A DNA stretch of 64,000 nt from Paenibacillus glycanilyticus NBRC 16618 (lineage in GTDB: Bacteria; Bacillota; Bacilli; Paenibacillales; Paenibacillaceae), in NCBI RefSeq assembly GCF_004000805.1, contig NZ_BILY01000020.1, positions 44,410 through 108,409 of the forward strand, in the 5' to 3' direction. Positions 8,801 to 17,552 of the stretch are shown here, one piece after another. The notes below the pieces were generated by a model. It was not told the DNA's origin and searched no databases. It saw only the letters and a program-made list of their open reading frames with translations. Made by a program: the position numbers and the translations under genes. How positions within the stretch are numbered: position 1 is the first letter of the stretch; each line of letters begins with the position of its first letter.

Positions 8801-10182
8801 GGGTTTATAAAGGTGGAGAACCGGTCAATCTCTTTGCCGTTTTGCATTTTTACGCCAGCAAGCTCAATGATTTTATTATTAATAATGGATAAGCCCGTGG
8901 TCTCAATATCAAATACGACATAGACGGCAGAAGCAAGCTGGTCTTCTCTTGGGTTCAGAACCATCGGTACCGCGTCATTTACAACATTGGCTTCAAGGCC
9001 GAATAAAACTTGGATATTATTTTTCTTTGCAGCCTTGAATGCTTCCGGGTAACAATGAATATTGCTGTGATCCGTAATCGCAATCGCCTTATGTCCCCAC
9101 TTGGCGGCCATCTTCACGTACTCGCCAATCGGAGTAACCGCGTCCATCGCGCTCATGGTGGAATGAAGATGGAATTCAACGCGTTTTTCCTCCGCATTGT
9201 CTTTGCGGTCCGGCGGCGAAGAGATTTCCTGAAGATCATTAGGGATCATCACAAGTTCAGGCTCCTGCATGAAGCGGTCGTAATCGACCTTGCCTCGCGC
9301 CTTCACCCATTTGCCATTCGACAGCAGACTCAGGATTTTTACGTCTTCCTTATTCTTGGCAAACATCTTCATCGCCATGGAATCCGTAAAGTCCGTTACG
9401 TTAAAGGTGAACAAGGTCATTCCGTTGCGGAGCTCCTTCACCTCTAGGCCAAATACAGCCCCCTGAACCGTAACCTTCTTCTCTTCTTCACGGATATTCA
9501 TAAGCGGAGTAGGTTCATCGCGAATGTCATAACCCATTGCCAGTTTGACAGGCTCTTCATCGCCTTCTGCCTCATTCGACTCAGCAACGCTCTCCATAAT
9601 CTGAATGACGGCTTCCCTCTCCGCTTGATCCCGCTTCTGCTGGAACTCCTCGTAAGCATCTTGTCTGACCTGCTCGCCAACCTCCAGCTTAACCCGGTAA
9701 TTCCGACTGAAGGTACGTTCGTAAAAGCTGCTGATCGCTTCGTCGATCTTCTTCTTCTTGGCCAGCTCCAGCCCCATGCCATCCAGCATCGATACGGCAA
9801 TCATCTCGTCTGTCGGCTCCATGCCGGCTTTGCTTAACCAGCCGTTAACCGAAGCGTTTTCCTGCTGTACCCATTCCAGGAACAAAGGCCAATATTCCCG
9901 GGCGATGTCTGCCGATGGAACGGCATCATCATAAAGAAGCTTAAAAGAAGTTTCGGCTATATGAGAGAACTTCATGTTTACGGCTTGGGTTAAAGCCATA
10001 AACGCTTTATAAGGAACTAAAGACGTTTTGCGAATGCAAAACGTCCATTTTCTGTTGCTTTTCCCTACAATGACTTGCTCGATGTAACCGTCTTTGTAAT
10101 AGGAATTTATAATTTCGAGCGGCAGCCCCGCTTGCTGCATAAGCAGCTCAAAGCGCTGCCGGTTGTCTCCGGTTTGGCTCAT
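5869..10182 (-). CDS. polC: DNA polymerase III alpha subunit, PolC type
   Basis: The replicative polymerase of low-GC Gram-positives, 1437 residues from the chosen ATG, the same length as B. subtilis PolC. In order: N-terminal domains, an OB fold (about 235-315), a PHP domain starting at RVEFHLHSTMSAMDAV (about 334), an inserted 3'-5' proofreading exonuclease (VFDIETTGLS, about 422), the palm with PDIDLNFSGEYQ carrying catalytic aspartates, and the fingers and beta-binding C terminus. A TTG three codons upstream lies only four bases from AGGAG; the ATG is 12 bases away. The start is therefore slightly uncertain. It follows proS. Confidence 0.98.
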   Translation of the reverse strand: MSQTGDNRQRFELLMQQAGLPLEIINSYYKDGYIEQVIVGKSNRKWTFCIRKTSLVPYKAFMALTQAVNMKFSHIAETSFKLLYDDAVPSADIAREYWPLFLEWVQQENASVNGWLSKAGMEPTDEMIAVSMLDGMGLELAKKKKIDEAISSFYERTFSRNYRVKLEVGEQVRQDAYEEFQQKRDQAEREAVIQIMESVAESNEAEGDEEPVKLAMGYDIRDEPTPLMNIREEEKKVTVQGAVFGLEVKELRNGMTLFTFNVTDFTDSMAMKMFAKNKEDVKILSLLSNGKWVKARGKVDYDRFMQEPELVMIPNDLQEISSPPDRKDNAEEKRVEFHLHSTMSAMDAVTPIGEYVKMAAKWGHKAIAITDHSNIHCYPEAFKAAKKNNIQVLFGLEANVVNDAVPMVLNPREDQLASAVYVVFDIETTGLSIINNKIIELAGVKMQNGKEIDRFSTFINPHEKIPYHIQQLTNINDDMVKDAPELEPKLREFIDFIGDCILVAHNARFDIGFIQANLKSIGLPELTNPVLDTLELARFLHPTLKNHRLNTLSAKYKVSLENHHRAVDDSVALGGVMYGLINDAAERNITGLHQLNDYVGLDISNSRPFHCNIYALNAVGKKNLFKMVSISHTEHFKRVACIPKSKLVDMREGILVISGCEKGEFFETVLNKSYEEALEVARFYDVLEIQPIDFYMHLVDKGLVGSRAEIEQAMRRICEIGDELGKPVIATGNVHYLNPRDKLYRDIAIHGITGFSPLKDIRKPDAHLRTTDEMLREFAFLGEARAYEVVVKNTIELADRFEPFEMFPDQLFTPIIEGAEEEIRSTCYNTAKSMYGEDLPQVVIDRLEKELVPIIKFGFSANYLISEKLVKKSNADGYLVGSRGSVGSSVVATFLGISEVNPLPAHYLCKNPECRHSEWFLDGSVPSGFDLPDKNCPNCNLPMKGEGQDIPFETFLGFKGDKVPDIDLNFSGEYQPTAHNFTKIMFGDKCVFRAGTIGTVAEKTGYGFARKYAEDHSKTWRSAELSRLASGVTGVKRSTGQHPGGIVVVPNYMEVEDITPVQYPADDVNAEWKTTHFDYHAFEANLLKLDILGHDDPTMMRMLQDLTGVDPTTIPMNDPKVMSMFNSTKALGVTPEQIRTPVATYGVPEMGTKFVRQMLQETQPSSFADLLQISGLSHGTGVWLGNAQELIKKGTCNIKTVIGCRDDIMLYLIYKAGMDAGLAFKITESVRKGRGLTPEWIEEMKRCKVPAWYIDSCLRIEYMFPKAHAAAYVISAVRTAYFKLYYPIQYYATYFSVRAEDFDLELLCQGYDAIQKKIIEIEDKGFNATTKEKNSISLLEMALEMTARGFSFKPIDLYRSDATKFIVDGESLIPPFSAIGGIGDNAARNIAAAKDAGEFLSIEDFQQRSKASKTIIEVLTGMGCFRGLPESNQLSLF

Positions 10183-10224
10183 GGCAATCAATCACTCCTG
10201 TACGATCCAATCCGATCGATGCTT

Positions 10225-11673
10225 TTAGTAGGCACGTGCAAATACGACCGTGTGCTCCGCATGATCACCGCATACGAGACATTTGCTTTTCTTCTTCTCC
10301 GGTTCAAACGGAATGTTGCGGCTTGTTGCTCCAGTCTCTTCCTTTACTTGCTTCTCGCAAGCAGCGGAACCGCACCAACCAGCCAGTACAAATCCACGTT
10401 TTTCTTCCATCGAAGCTTTCATCTCGTCAAGCGTCTCTACGTCGTAGAAATTATCTTCACGGAATTTTTTCGCTTTTTCAAACATATCGCGTTGAATATC
10501 AGCAAGCATCGTTCCCACTTCCGCGATCAGGTTATCCTGGCGGACGATCCGTTTCTCGCCGCTAATGCGCGATACAAGAACAACTTGCCCATTTTCCATA
10601 TCGCGAGGACCAAGCTCAAGACGAAGCGGAACACCACGCATCTCGTATTCGTTGAACTTCCAGCCCGGACTTACGTCGGAACGGTCGTCAACTTTTACGC
10701 GTACGCCGGCTTTTTTCAGCTCCGCATAAAGCTCGTCTACCCGGCCAACCACTTGATCGCGGGTTTTAGCCGGACCAATCGGGATCATAATCACTTGAGT
10801 TGGCGCAACCTTCGGAGGCAATGCCAGACCGCGGTCGTCGCCATGAACCATAATCATAGCACCAATCAGACGCGTACTCACGCCCCAAGATGTGGTATGC
10901 GCGAATTGAAGAGTATTCTCGCGGTCGAGATATTTGATGTCAAACGCAACGGCAAATTTTGTGCCCAGATAATGAGACGTACCGGCTTGCACCGCTTTGC
11001 CGTCTTTCATCATCGCTTCGATGGAATACGTGTTAACCGCACCAGCAAAACGCTCGGACGGCGTCTTCTCCCCTTCAATAACCGGGATTGCCAGGAACTC
11101 TTCCACGAATTCGCGGTAGACCGTCAGCATTCTCATCGTTTCTTCGCGAGCTTCATCTTCGGTCTCGTGAGCCGTATGGCCTTCCTGCCACAGGAATTCG
11201 CTTGTGCGTAGGAACGGCAGAGTACGCTTCTCCCAGCGCACAACGTTTGCCCATTGGTTAATAAGGAGCGGCAGGTCGCGGTACGATTGAATCCATTTCG
11301 CATACATATGGCCGAACATCGTTTCCGAGGTTGGACGAATAGCCAGACGCTCTTCCAGCTTCTCGCCCGCTGCTTCCGTTACCCATGGCAGCTCCGGATT
11401 AAAGCCTTCGACATGCTCCTTCTCCTTTTGGAAGAAGCTCTCCGGAATAAAGAGCGGGAAGTAAGCGTTGCGGTGGCCCGTTTCCTTGAACCGGCGGTCC
11501 AGGTCGCGCTGAATATTTTCCCAGAGCTCATAGCCTTCCGGCCGGAAAACGATACAGCCGCGTACCGGCGAATAATCCATGAGCTCCGCTTTCTTAATTA
11601 CATCGATATACCATCTAGAAAAATCCTCGCCTTGTGGCGTAATTTCGGTAACAAACTGTTTATCCTTGGACAT
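10225..11673 (-). CDS. proS: Prolyl-tRNA synthetase, short (ProS type 3) form
   Basis: 482 residues. It charges tRNA-Pro in the cytoplasm. It is the short archaeal/eukaryal-like ProRS without the bacterial editing insertion: class II motif 2 (VVRWEKRTLPFLRTSEFLWQEGHTAH), motif 3 (GALTT-like HTTSWGVSTRLIGAMI), an anticodon-binding domain (APTQVIMIPIGP) and a C-terminal Cys-containing zinc domain (GWCGSAACEK and KCLVCGDHAEHTVVFARAY). In-frame sequence before the ATG overlaps rseP and is non-conserved; the ATG at MSKDKQFVTEITPQ is the family start. It follows rseP by seven bases. B. subtilis carries the long form at this locus, so the type differs although the place is the same. Confidence 0.95.
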   Translation of the reverse strand: MSKDKQFVTEITPQGEDFSRWYIDVIKKAELMDYSPVRGCIVFRPEGYELWENIQRDLDRRFKETGHRNAYFPLFIPESFFQKEKEHVEGFNPELPWVTEAAGEKLEERLAIRPTSETMFGHMYAKWIQSYRDLPLLINQWANVVRWEKRTLPFLRTSEFLWQEGHTAHETEDEAREETMRMLTVYREFVEEFLAIPVIEGEKTPSERFAGAVNTYSIEAMMKDGKAVQAGTSHYLGTKFAVAFDIKYLDRENTLQFAHTTSWGVSTRLIGAMIMVHGDDRGLALPPKVAPTQVIMIPIGPAKTRDQVVGRVDELYAELKKAGVRVKVDDRSDVSPGWKFNEYEMRGVPLRLELGPRDMENGQVVLVSRISGEKRIVRQDNLIAEVGTMLADIQRDMFEKAKKFREDNFYDVETLDEMKASMEEKRGFVLAGWCGSAACEKQVKEETGATSRNIPFEPEKKKSKCLVCGDHAEHTVVFARAY

Positions 11674-11680
11674 AACCGAC

Positions 11681-12946
11681 TTATGGCTCCCCTCGTACCA
11701 ATCGCAAAATATCATTGTAAGTCACCACAAGCATCAGCAGCATAATTAAGGCAAAACCGATGAAGTGGACCATGCTCTCCCGGCTTGGATTAACCGGACG
11801 CCCGCGAACTGCCTCGAGACCGAGGAAGATGAGCCTGCTGCCATCAAGCGCGGGAATCGGCAGCAAGTTGAATATACCCAGATACAGGCTTAACAAAGCC
11901 GTCCATGACGTCAGGTCCGTAATGCCTTTGCGGGCAATTTCACTGGTCATTTCCGCTGTACGCACTGGTCCGCCCAGGTCATCCAGCTTAAAGTCTCCAA
12001 TGATAATCTTCTTGAAGCCTTCGAAAATACTGATTGTCATCGTCTTCATCAGCTTCGCTGCACCCGTGATCGTCTCGCCCACTGTGGCGCTGCGGAACTG
12101 ATAAGCCGCTCTGAGGCCAACCTTGCCAACGCCTTGATCATCCGCAACCGGAGTCAGCTTAATCGGCTCGAGCGCTCCATTGCGGATAACGTTCAATTGA
12201 ATCGGCTTGCCTGCGGAAGCGCCGATAATATCAATCATTTTGTCATAATCGGTGCCGATCTTGACGCCGTTTACGGTATCGATCAAATCACCTTTTTGCA
12301 GTTGTGCCTGCTCGGCCGGCATTCCTTTGGTTACTTCATCGACCAGCAAGCCTTGCGGCGTACCGGCGAGTTGTATGTATGCCATAAACAAAACAAACGC
12401 AAGCACAAAGTTCATAAGAGGGCCTGCAAAGATGGACATGGCGCGAGCGCCAACCGACTTGCTTCCGAATTGACGGTCAATTGGAGCAATCTGCGTCTCT
12501 TTCCCTCTAGAAATGAGAAGCGCCGTAGGATGAACGGAGAAACGGTCGTTCTCCCCTTCAACGTCGAGGGTAACGAACAAATCCTTCTCCAAGTCGATAC
12601 CGGTCACTTCCCCGCGAATAACACCGCTCCGCTCATCCAGGCGATCGAGATAAATCCGGGTAACCTGGTTATTCTTCACCCGAACGGCTACCGTTTGGCC
12701 GACAGTAACCTCTACAATCTCCGGATCTTCGCCTGCCATGCGGACAAAACCGCCTGCGGGCACAAGCCTCAGCGTAAAGCGAGTTTCACCGCGTTTGATC
12801 GAGAATAACTTCGGCCCGAAGCCGATAGCGAATTCCCGGACCAAAATCCCGGCGCGTTTCGCGAAAAAATAGTGTCCCCATTCATGGATGGTGACAATGA
12901 CAAAAAATACGAGCACGGTCATAAATATGACCCGAATCATCTCCAT
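11681..12946 (-). CDS. rseP: Site-2 intramembrane zinc metalloprotease RseP/RasP
   Basis: 421 residues. It cleaves membrane-embedded substrates such as anti-sigma factors and remnant signal peptides. The first membrane segment carries HEWGHYFFAKRAG (zinc ligands, residues 21-25). A PDZ domain lies in the middle (GLLVDEVTKGMPAEQAQLQKGDLI), and the third motif is LLPIPALDGSRL near the C terminus with the LDG zinc-binding aspartate. AGGAGG six bases before the chosen ATG fixes the start; the 39 additional upstream codons look non-coding. It follows dxr in the usual Bacillales order. Confidence 0.96.
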   Translation of the reverse strand: MEMIRVIFMTVLVFFVIVTIHEWGHYFFAKRAGILVREFAIGFGPKLFSIKRGETRFTLRLVPAGGFVRMAGEDPEIVEVTVGQTVAVRVKNNQVTRIYLDRLDERSGVIRGEVTGIDLEKDLFVTLDVEGENDRFSVHPTALLISRGKETQIAPIDRQFGSKSVGARAMSIFAGPLMNFVLAFVLFMAYIQLAGTPQGLLVDEVTKGMPAEQAQLQKGDLIDTVNGVKIGTDYDKMIDIIGASAGKPIQLNVIRNGALEPIKLTPVADDQGVGKVGLRAAYQFRSATVGETITGAAKLMKTMTISIFEGFKKIIIGDFKLDDLGGPVRTAEMTSEIARKGITDLTSWTALLSLYLGIFNLLPIPALDGSRLIFLGLEAVRGRPVNPSRESMVHFIGFALIMLLMLVVTYNDILRLVRGEP

Positions 12947-13032
12947 AGCGAGCCTCCTGTTCGTAACGGCCTGTACATAGATTATCATTATTCTCCCGTA
13001 CGATACAAGAGAACCGCAGGTTACGGCAAAAG

Positions 13033-14172
13033 CTAGATGACCGCAGCCTCTCCGCGAGCCCAAGCATCAATCTCCGCAATAGCCTGCAAATCATTTACTG
13101 CTGTTACCGAGTGGCGCTCGAGAACGCGCTCCAACACTCGCTCAATCCCCAAGAAATCAATCTCCCCGTTCAAGAAACGGGCTACCGCAACTTCATTGGC
13201 TGCATTAAACACCGTTGGCGCCGAATCTCCGGCACGGCCGCAGTCAAAGGCAAGCTTGAGACAGGGGTATCTGGCAAAATCCATCTCGCGGAAATGCAGC
13301 TTCCCGATAGCCGCCAGATCAAGCCGGCCTGTCGGAGTTGGACGGCGGTCCGGATAAGTGAGCGCATACTGGATGGGAACCCGCATATCCGGCAAGCCCA
13401 GCTGAGCGATTACGCTGTTGTCGCTGAATTCCACAAAAGAATGGATGATGCTCTCCGGATGGATCAATACCTTGATCTGATCATAGGTCACGTCAAACAG
13501 CCATCTTGCTTCGATAACCTCCAGCCCTTTGTTCACCATCGTGGCGGAATCGATCGTAATCTTCGCTCCCATGGACCAGTTCGGATGGTTCAATGCTTCG
13601 GCTACCGATACGCCTTGCAGCTGTTCACGCGTACGATCGCGGAACGAACCGCCCGATGCCGTCAGGGTGAGCTGCTGCAAAGCCTTAAGATCTTCGCCGT
13701 TCAAACATTGGAAAATCGCCGAGTGCTCGCTGTCCACCGGAATGATCGAGACGCCTTTTTGTCTGGCGCGCTCCATTACGATATGACCGGCGGTCACAAG
13801 GGTTTCTTTGTTCGCCAGCGCAATCGTCTTGCCCGCGTCAATAGCGGCAAGAGTTGCAGGAAGTCCACGGCTGCCAACAATCGCCGTAACGACAACATCG
13901 GCATCATTATTCGCCGCGATTTCTACAAGCCCCTCCTCGCCATAGAGGACTCGCGTGCCCTCAGGCAATTCACGCCTTGCCTGCTCCGCTAGCTCCTTGT
14001 TAGCCAAGCAAACGACCGAAGGCCGGCACTGCTTGGCCTGCTCAATCAGCAGCTGGAGGTTATTGCCCGCCGATAAGCCGACAACCTGATAGCGGTCCGG
14101 ATCATTGGCAATGACGTCTAACGTCTGGGTGCCGATGGAGCCGGTAGAGCCTAAAATGGTGATTTTTTTCAT
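13033..14172 (-). CDS. dxr: 1-deoxy-D-xylulose 5-phosphate reductoisomerase
   Basis: 379 residues. The second enzyme of the non-mevalonate isoprenoid pathway: it converts DXP to MEP with NADPH and is the target of fosmidomycin. ITILGSTGSIGTQTLDVI is the NADPH-binding start, ALANKETLVTAG and PVDSEHSAIFQCL are the substrate and metal-binding stretches, and LTASGGSFRDRTREQL is the flexible loop. The start has AGGAGGAATCC just upstream. It is separated from cdsA by a 348-bp gap full of inverted repeats, so it may have its own transcript. Its product pathway feeds UppS, encoded two genes upstream. Confidence 0.98.
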   Translation of the reverse strand: MKKITILGSTGSIGTQTLDVIANDPDRYQVVGLSAGNNLQLLIEQAKQCRPSVVCLANKELAEQARRELPEGTRVLYGEEGLVEIAANNDADVVVTAIVGSRGLPATLAAIDAGKTIALANKETLVTAGHIVMERARQKGVSIIPVDSEHSAIFQCLNGEDLKALQQLTLTASGGSFRDRTREQLQGVSVAEALNHPNWSMGAKITIDSATMVNKGLEVIEARWLFDVTYDQIKVLIHPESIIHSFVEFSDNSVIAQLGLPDMRVPIQYALTYPDRRPTPTGRLDLAAIGKLHFREMDFARYPCLKLAFDCGRAGDSAPTVFNAANEVAVARFLNGEIDFLGIERVLERVLERHSVTAVNDLQAIAEIDAWARGEAAVI

Positions 14173-14240
14173 GGATTCCTCCTGAAACTACTCTTGTTGC
14201 TCTAATGCTCGTAAGTTACTGCTACCGGAATACCGCTGCG

Positions 14241-14357
14241 CAAAAGTGTCATGGCTTCGATCGCTGTTGTCCGAGAATTTCTTGATCTCAATCCGCTTAG
14301 CGGTTGAAATTCACGGACAAAGGCGAGCGCTATCGCTTCTCTTCCATAACACTTTTG
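14241..14357. repeat. Large imperfect palindrome (possible dispersed intergenic repeat)
   Basis: Nested complementary arms share one centre: CAAAAGTGT (14241-14249) with ACACTTTTG (14349-14357), TTGTCCG (14267-14273) with CGGACAA (14314-14320), GAATTTC (14275-14281) with GAAATTC (14306-14312), and an inner CCGC-TTA-GCGG (14293-14303). It would fold into a long cruciform or RNA hairpin. It has no coding capacity. The layout resembles REP/MITE-like intergenic repeats, but only one copy is seen here. Confidence 0.65.
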
Positions 14358-14455
14358 CTCCGCTCCCGCAGCCTCTTCGAGCAGAGCTATTCACGGCACT
14401 CCTTCCAAGTCGGAATGCCAAAGAAAAAAAAGATGGAGAGAAGGGAAAAACGTTA

Positions 14456-14481
14456 TTAACATGTCATAAGCTCCATGTTAA
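14456..14481 (-). terminator. Possible AT-rich terminator hairpin after cdsA
   Basis: On the minus strand TTAACATG and CATGTTAA form perfect 8-bp arms around a 10-base loop, followed by TAACGTTTTT. It lies about 40 bases after the cdsA stop. The stem is AT-rich and the T run is delayed, so this is a weak terminator at best. Confidence 0.35.
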
Positions 14482-14520
14482 GGGTTATCCACAAATGGAT
14501 AACTCCGCTATCACTTTGTT

Positions 14521-15315
14521 TTATGTAGGGATCAAATCTGTCAGGATCAACAAAGGGAACACGATAATCCAACTGTCGAAACGGTCGAGAACACCACCGT
14601 GGCCCGGCAAAATAGAGCCGGAATCCTTGATGTTGCGAACGCGTTTGTAAGCCGATTGAATGAGATCGCCTAGTTGACCGGCTACCGCAACGATAAAGCC
14701 GATCAGCAGGGATGTCCCGATGTCGATAACATGAGGAGCGCAGATCGCGAATATAAGCGCTGCGATCACCGCAAGGACAACTCCGCCGACAGAACCTTCA
14801 ATTGTCTTGTTAGGGCTTATAGACGGCCACAGCTTATGCTTACCCATCGCCCGCCCGACGAAATAAGCGCCTGCATCGGACGCAACGTTGCATGTAATAA
14901 TAAGAAACGACCAGAAAATGCCGTGGTGATCAAGATCGCGAACGGCATTCATCGAGCTAAAGCCGTAACCTACATATAAAGCGCCTAACAACATAAGCGA
15001 GGCGCCGTCGATGGTTATTTTGTTTTTGGTGAATACCGTCACCGCCAGCAGCAAGAAAGCCAGCACCCATAGTACGGTAATCGACGAAGGTGAATCCACG
15101 CCTATAAGCTTCCATGGCAAAACGAACATAAGCACGCCTGCATAACCAAGCAGGGACGCCGGTTCATTCCACGAGTGCCCGTTCATCTTCGTATATTCGT
15201 TAAATCCAAGCAAAGCAAGCAAGACTAGCGCAGCTGCATAAAACCATCCGCCGGCTAATAGCAGAGCAACAAATGCTGCGCCGGCAAGCAGTCCCCAAAT
15301 GATTCTCTGTTTCAA
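14521..15315 (-). CDS. cdsA: Phosphatidate cytidylyltransferase (CDP-diglyceride synthase)
   Basis: 264 residues with about seven to eight hydrophobic membrane segments. It makes CDP-diacylglycerol from phosphatidic acid and CTP, the precursor of phosphatidylglycerol and other phospholipids. The C-terminal signature KDSGSILPGHGGVLDRFDSW (residues about 223-242) is the CTP_transf_1 motif with metal-binding aspartates. It starts 26 bases after uppS. Length is normal. Confidence 0.96.
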   Translation of the reverse strand: MKQRIIWGLLAGAAFVALLLAGGWFYAAALVLLALLGFNEYTKMNGHSWNEPASLLGYAGVLMFVLPWKLIGVDSPSSITVLWVLAFLLLAVTVFTKNKITIDGASLMLLGALYVGYGFSSMNAVRDLDHHGIFWSFLIITCNVASDAGAYFVGRAMGKHKLWPSISPNKTIEGSVGGVVLAVIAALIFAICAPHVIDIGTSLLIGFIVAVAGQLGDLIQSAYKRVRNIKDSGSILPGHGGVLDRFDSWIIVFPLLILTDLIPT

Positions 15316-15341
15316 GTGATGGTCACTCTCCGTTATCGATG

Positions 15342-16106
15342 CTATAATCCGCCGTATCGCCGTGCACGCCGCTGATATTCTTGAATGGCTTCCTGCAGAT
15401 GAGCCTCATTAAACTCCGGCCAATAAACGTTCGTAAACCACATCTCGCTATAAGCTAACTGCCACAGCATGAAGTTGCTCAGCCGGAGTTCACCGCTCGT
15501 ACGGATCAACAGATCGGGATCAGGAATGTCTCCGCTTAACAATCGGCTGGAGAGCAGCTGTTCGTCAATCTGCTCGGTCGATAAACGTCCGTCCTGTACA
15601 TCGGCAGCAATTTCTTTGATCGCTTCAAGCATTTCCCTGCGACCGCCGTAATTAAGAGCAAAATTGAGTACGAGTCCAGTATTATGAGCCGTTTTCGTAA
15701 TAGCTTCCTCAACGGCGCTGAGCGTAAACGACGGCAGGTTTTCCTTATGCCCCATCATCCGAACTTGAACGTTTTTTTCAATGAGCTCTGCCAGCTCAAT
15801 TTCCAAAAATTGCTGGGGAAGCTTCATCAGGAACTCAACTTCGTCTTTGGGCCGCTTCCAGTTTTCCGTGGAAAAAGCGTACAATGTCAAATATTTGACA
15901 CCAAGACGATCTGCCTCCATCACGATCCGCTTCACCGTTTTCATACCGGTATGATGGCCGGCGATTCGTGGAAGTCCACGTTTCTTCGCCCAACGTCCGT
16001 TGCCGTCCATAATAATGGCGATATGCTTCGGGACATTGTCAGCTGCCAACGGTTCAGCCGCATTCGAGGACGATTTGCCAAGTTTAGCCCAAAGTCGACT
16101 GATCAT
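15342..16106 (-). CDS. uppS: Undecaprenyl diphosphate synthase (isoprenyl transferase)
   Basis: 254 residues. It makes the C55 lipid carrier for cell-wall synthesis by cis-condensation of IPP units. IAIIMDGNGRWAKKRGLPRIAGH contains the catalytic Asp and phosphate-binding residues, TLYAFSTENWKRP the second conserved region, and DPDLLIRTSGELRLSNFMLWQ the IPP and magnesium-binding region. GGGAGGAAC precedes the ATG chosen; the upstream GTG in the same frame would fall inside that site. It is followed closely by cdsA. Confidence 0.97.
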   Translation of the reverse strand: MISRLWAKLGKSSSNAAEPLAADNVPKHIAIIMDGNGRWAKKRGLPRIAGHHTGMKTVKRIVMEADRLGVKYLTLYAFSTENWKRPKDEVEFLMKLPQQFLEIELAELIEKNVQVRMMGHKENLPSFTLSAVEEAITKTAHNTGLVLNFALNYGGRREMLEAIKEIAADVQDGRLSTEQIDEQLLSSRLLSGDIPDPDLLIRTSGELRLSNFMLWQLAYSEMWFTNVYWPEFNEAHLQEAIQEYQRRARRYGGL

Positions 16107-16127
16107 GTTTGTTCCTCCCACCCGGAA

Positions 16128-16160
16128 TTCAAAAAACCAAACCCCACCTGTCGGAGGGGC
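16128..16160 (-). terminator. Terminator-like hairpin between frr and uppS
   Basis: The minus strand reads CCCCTCC-GACA-GGTGGGG (one mismatch in seven pairs) followed by TTTGGTTTTTTG. It sits in the gap between frr and uppS and could partly terminate or attenuate transcription within the operon. Confidence 0.6.
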
Positions 16161-16171
16161 TGTAGGCGCAA

Positions 16172-16725
16172 TTATACTTCCATAATCTCTTTCTCTTTAG
16201 CTACCAAAACTTTATCAACTTCCGCGATGAAACGGTCCGTTGCTTTTTGGATGTCTTCTTGATGACGACGGGACTCGTCTTCGGAAATCGTTGTTTTCTC
16301 AAGCTTCTTAATGTCGTCGTTAGCGTCGCGGCGGATGTTGCGGATTGCAACTTTCGCTTCTTCGCCAAACTTCTTCGTTGTTTTAACAAGCTCGGTACGA
16401 CGCTCTTCCGTAAGCGGCGGCAAAGTGATGCGGATCGCCGAACCATCGTTGGATGGAGTAAGGCCAAGATCGGATTTCATAATCGCTTTCTCGATCGCTG
16501 CGATCGACGATTTGTCCCAAGGCTGAATGAACAGCGTGCGGGAATCCGGAACATTAATATTCGCTAATTGCGCAACGGGCGTAGGCGCCCCGTAATATTC
16601 AACTTGAACACGGTCGAGCAAAGCAGGCGTCGCCCGTCCTGCACGAAGTGTAGCCAGATCACGTTTCAAAGCACCGATTGCTTTCTCCATACGCTCTTCT
16701 GCATTTTTCTTAATTGCTTGCGGCA

Positions 16726-16726
<1 letters not shown>
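16172..16726 (-). CDS. frr: Ribosome recycling factor
   Basis: 184 residues, nearly the universal RRF length. It splits post-termination ribosomes together with EF-G. Recognised by [29 protein letters not shown], the [28 protein letters not shown] segment and the C-terminal three-helix coiled coil ([19 protein letters not shown]). The ATG overlaps the pyrH stop as TAATG, a coupled start. Confidence 0.98.
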
Positions 16727-17496
<770 letters not shown>

Positions 17497-17507
17497 CTAT
17501 TATTTAG

Positions 17508-17534
17508 AAAAAAAGAGCGGGGCGAACGCCCCGC
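17508..17534 (-). terminator. Strong intrinsic terminator between tsf and pyrH
   Basis: On the minus strand GCGGGGC-GTTC-GCCCCGC is a perfect 7-bp GC stem followed directly by TCTTTTTTT. It lies 18 bases after the tsf stop, so pyrH expression must come from read-through or an unseen promoter. Confidence 0.9.
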
Positions 17535-17552
17535 CCCGCCTGTGCGTTCGGT

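Larger units (their letters stand above)
14173..14520. other. 348-bp intergenic gap with nested inverted repeats, no gene
   Basis: I see no credible gene here on either strand. The gap holds a large imperfect palindrome (14241-14357), a TTAACATG/CATGTTAA hairpin (14456-14481) and a GTTATCCA/TGGATAAC dyad containing a consensus DnaA box (14484-14503). Neither a clear terminator nor a clear dxr promoter stands out. Confidence 0.75.

Noticed and set aside
10183..10191. TTG start of polC three codons upstream of the ATG
   Set aside because: It is close to AGGAG but gives non-family residues (M-I-A); the ATG gives the 1437-residue length seen in B. subtilis. Not fully excluded.
10075..11211. 378-codon plus-strand frame opposite proS and polC start
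   Set aside because: Lies antisense to two certain genes and has no plausible ribosome-binding site or domain.
12947..13063. N-terminal extension of rseP by 39 codons
   Set aside because: It overlaps the dxr end, lacks a ribosome-binding site and would bury the first membrane helix; AGGAGG sits before the later ATG.
13111..13992. 293-codon plus-strand frame opposite dxr
   Set aside because: Shadow of dxr codons with no supporting features.
14485..14493. Replication origin suggested by a DnaA box
   Set aside because: Only one consensus box, no dnaA or dnaN and no AT-rich unwinding element. A single nine-mer is expected about once in such a window by chance.
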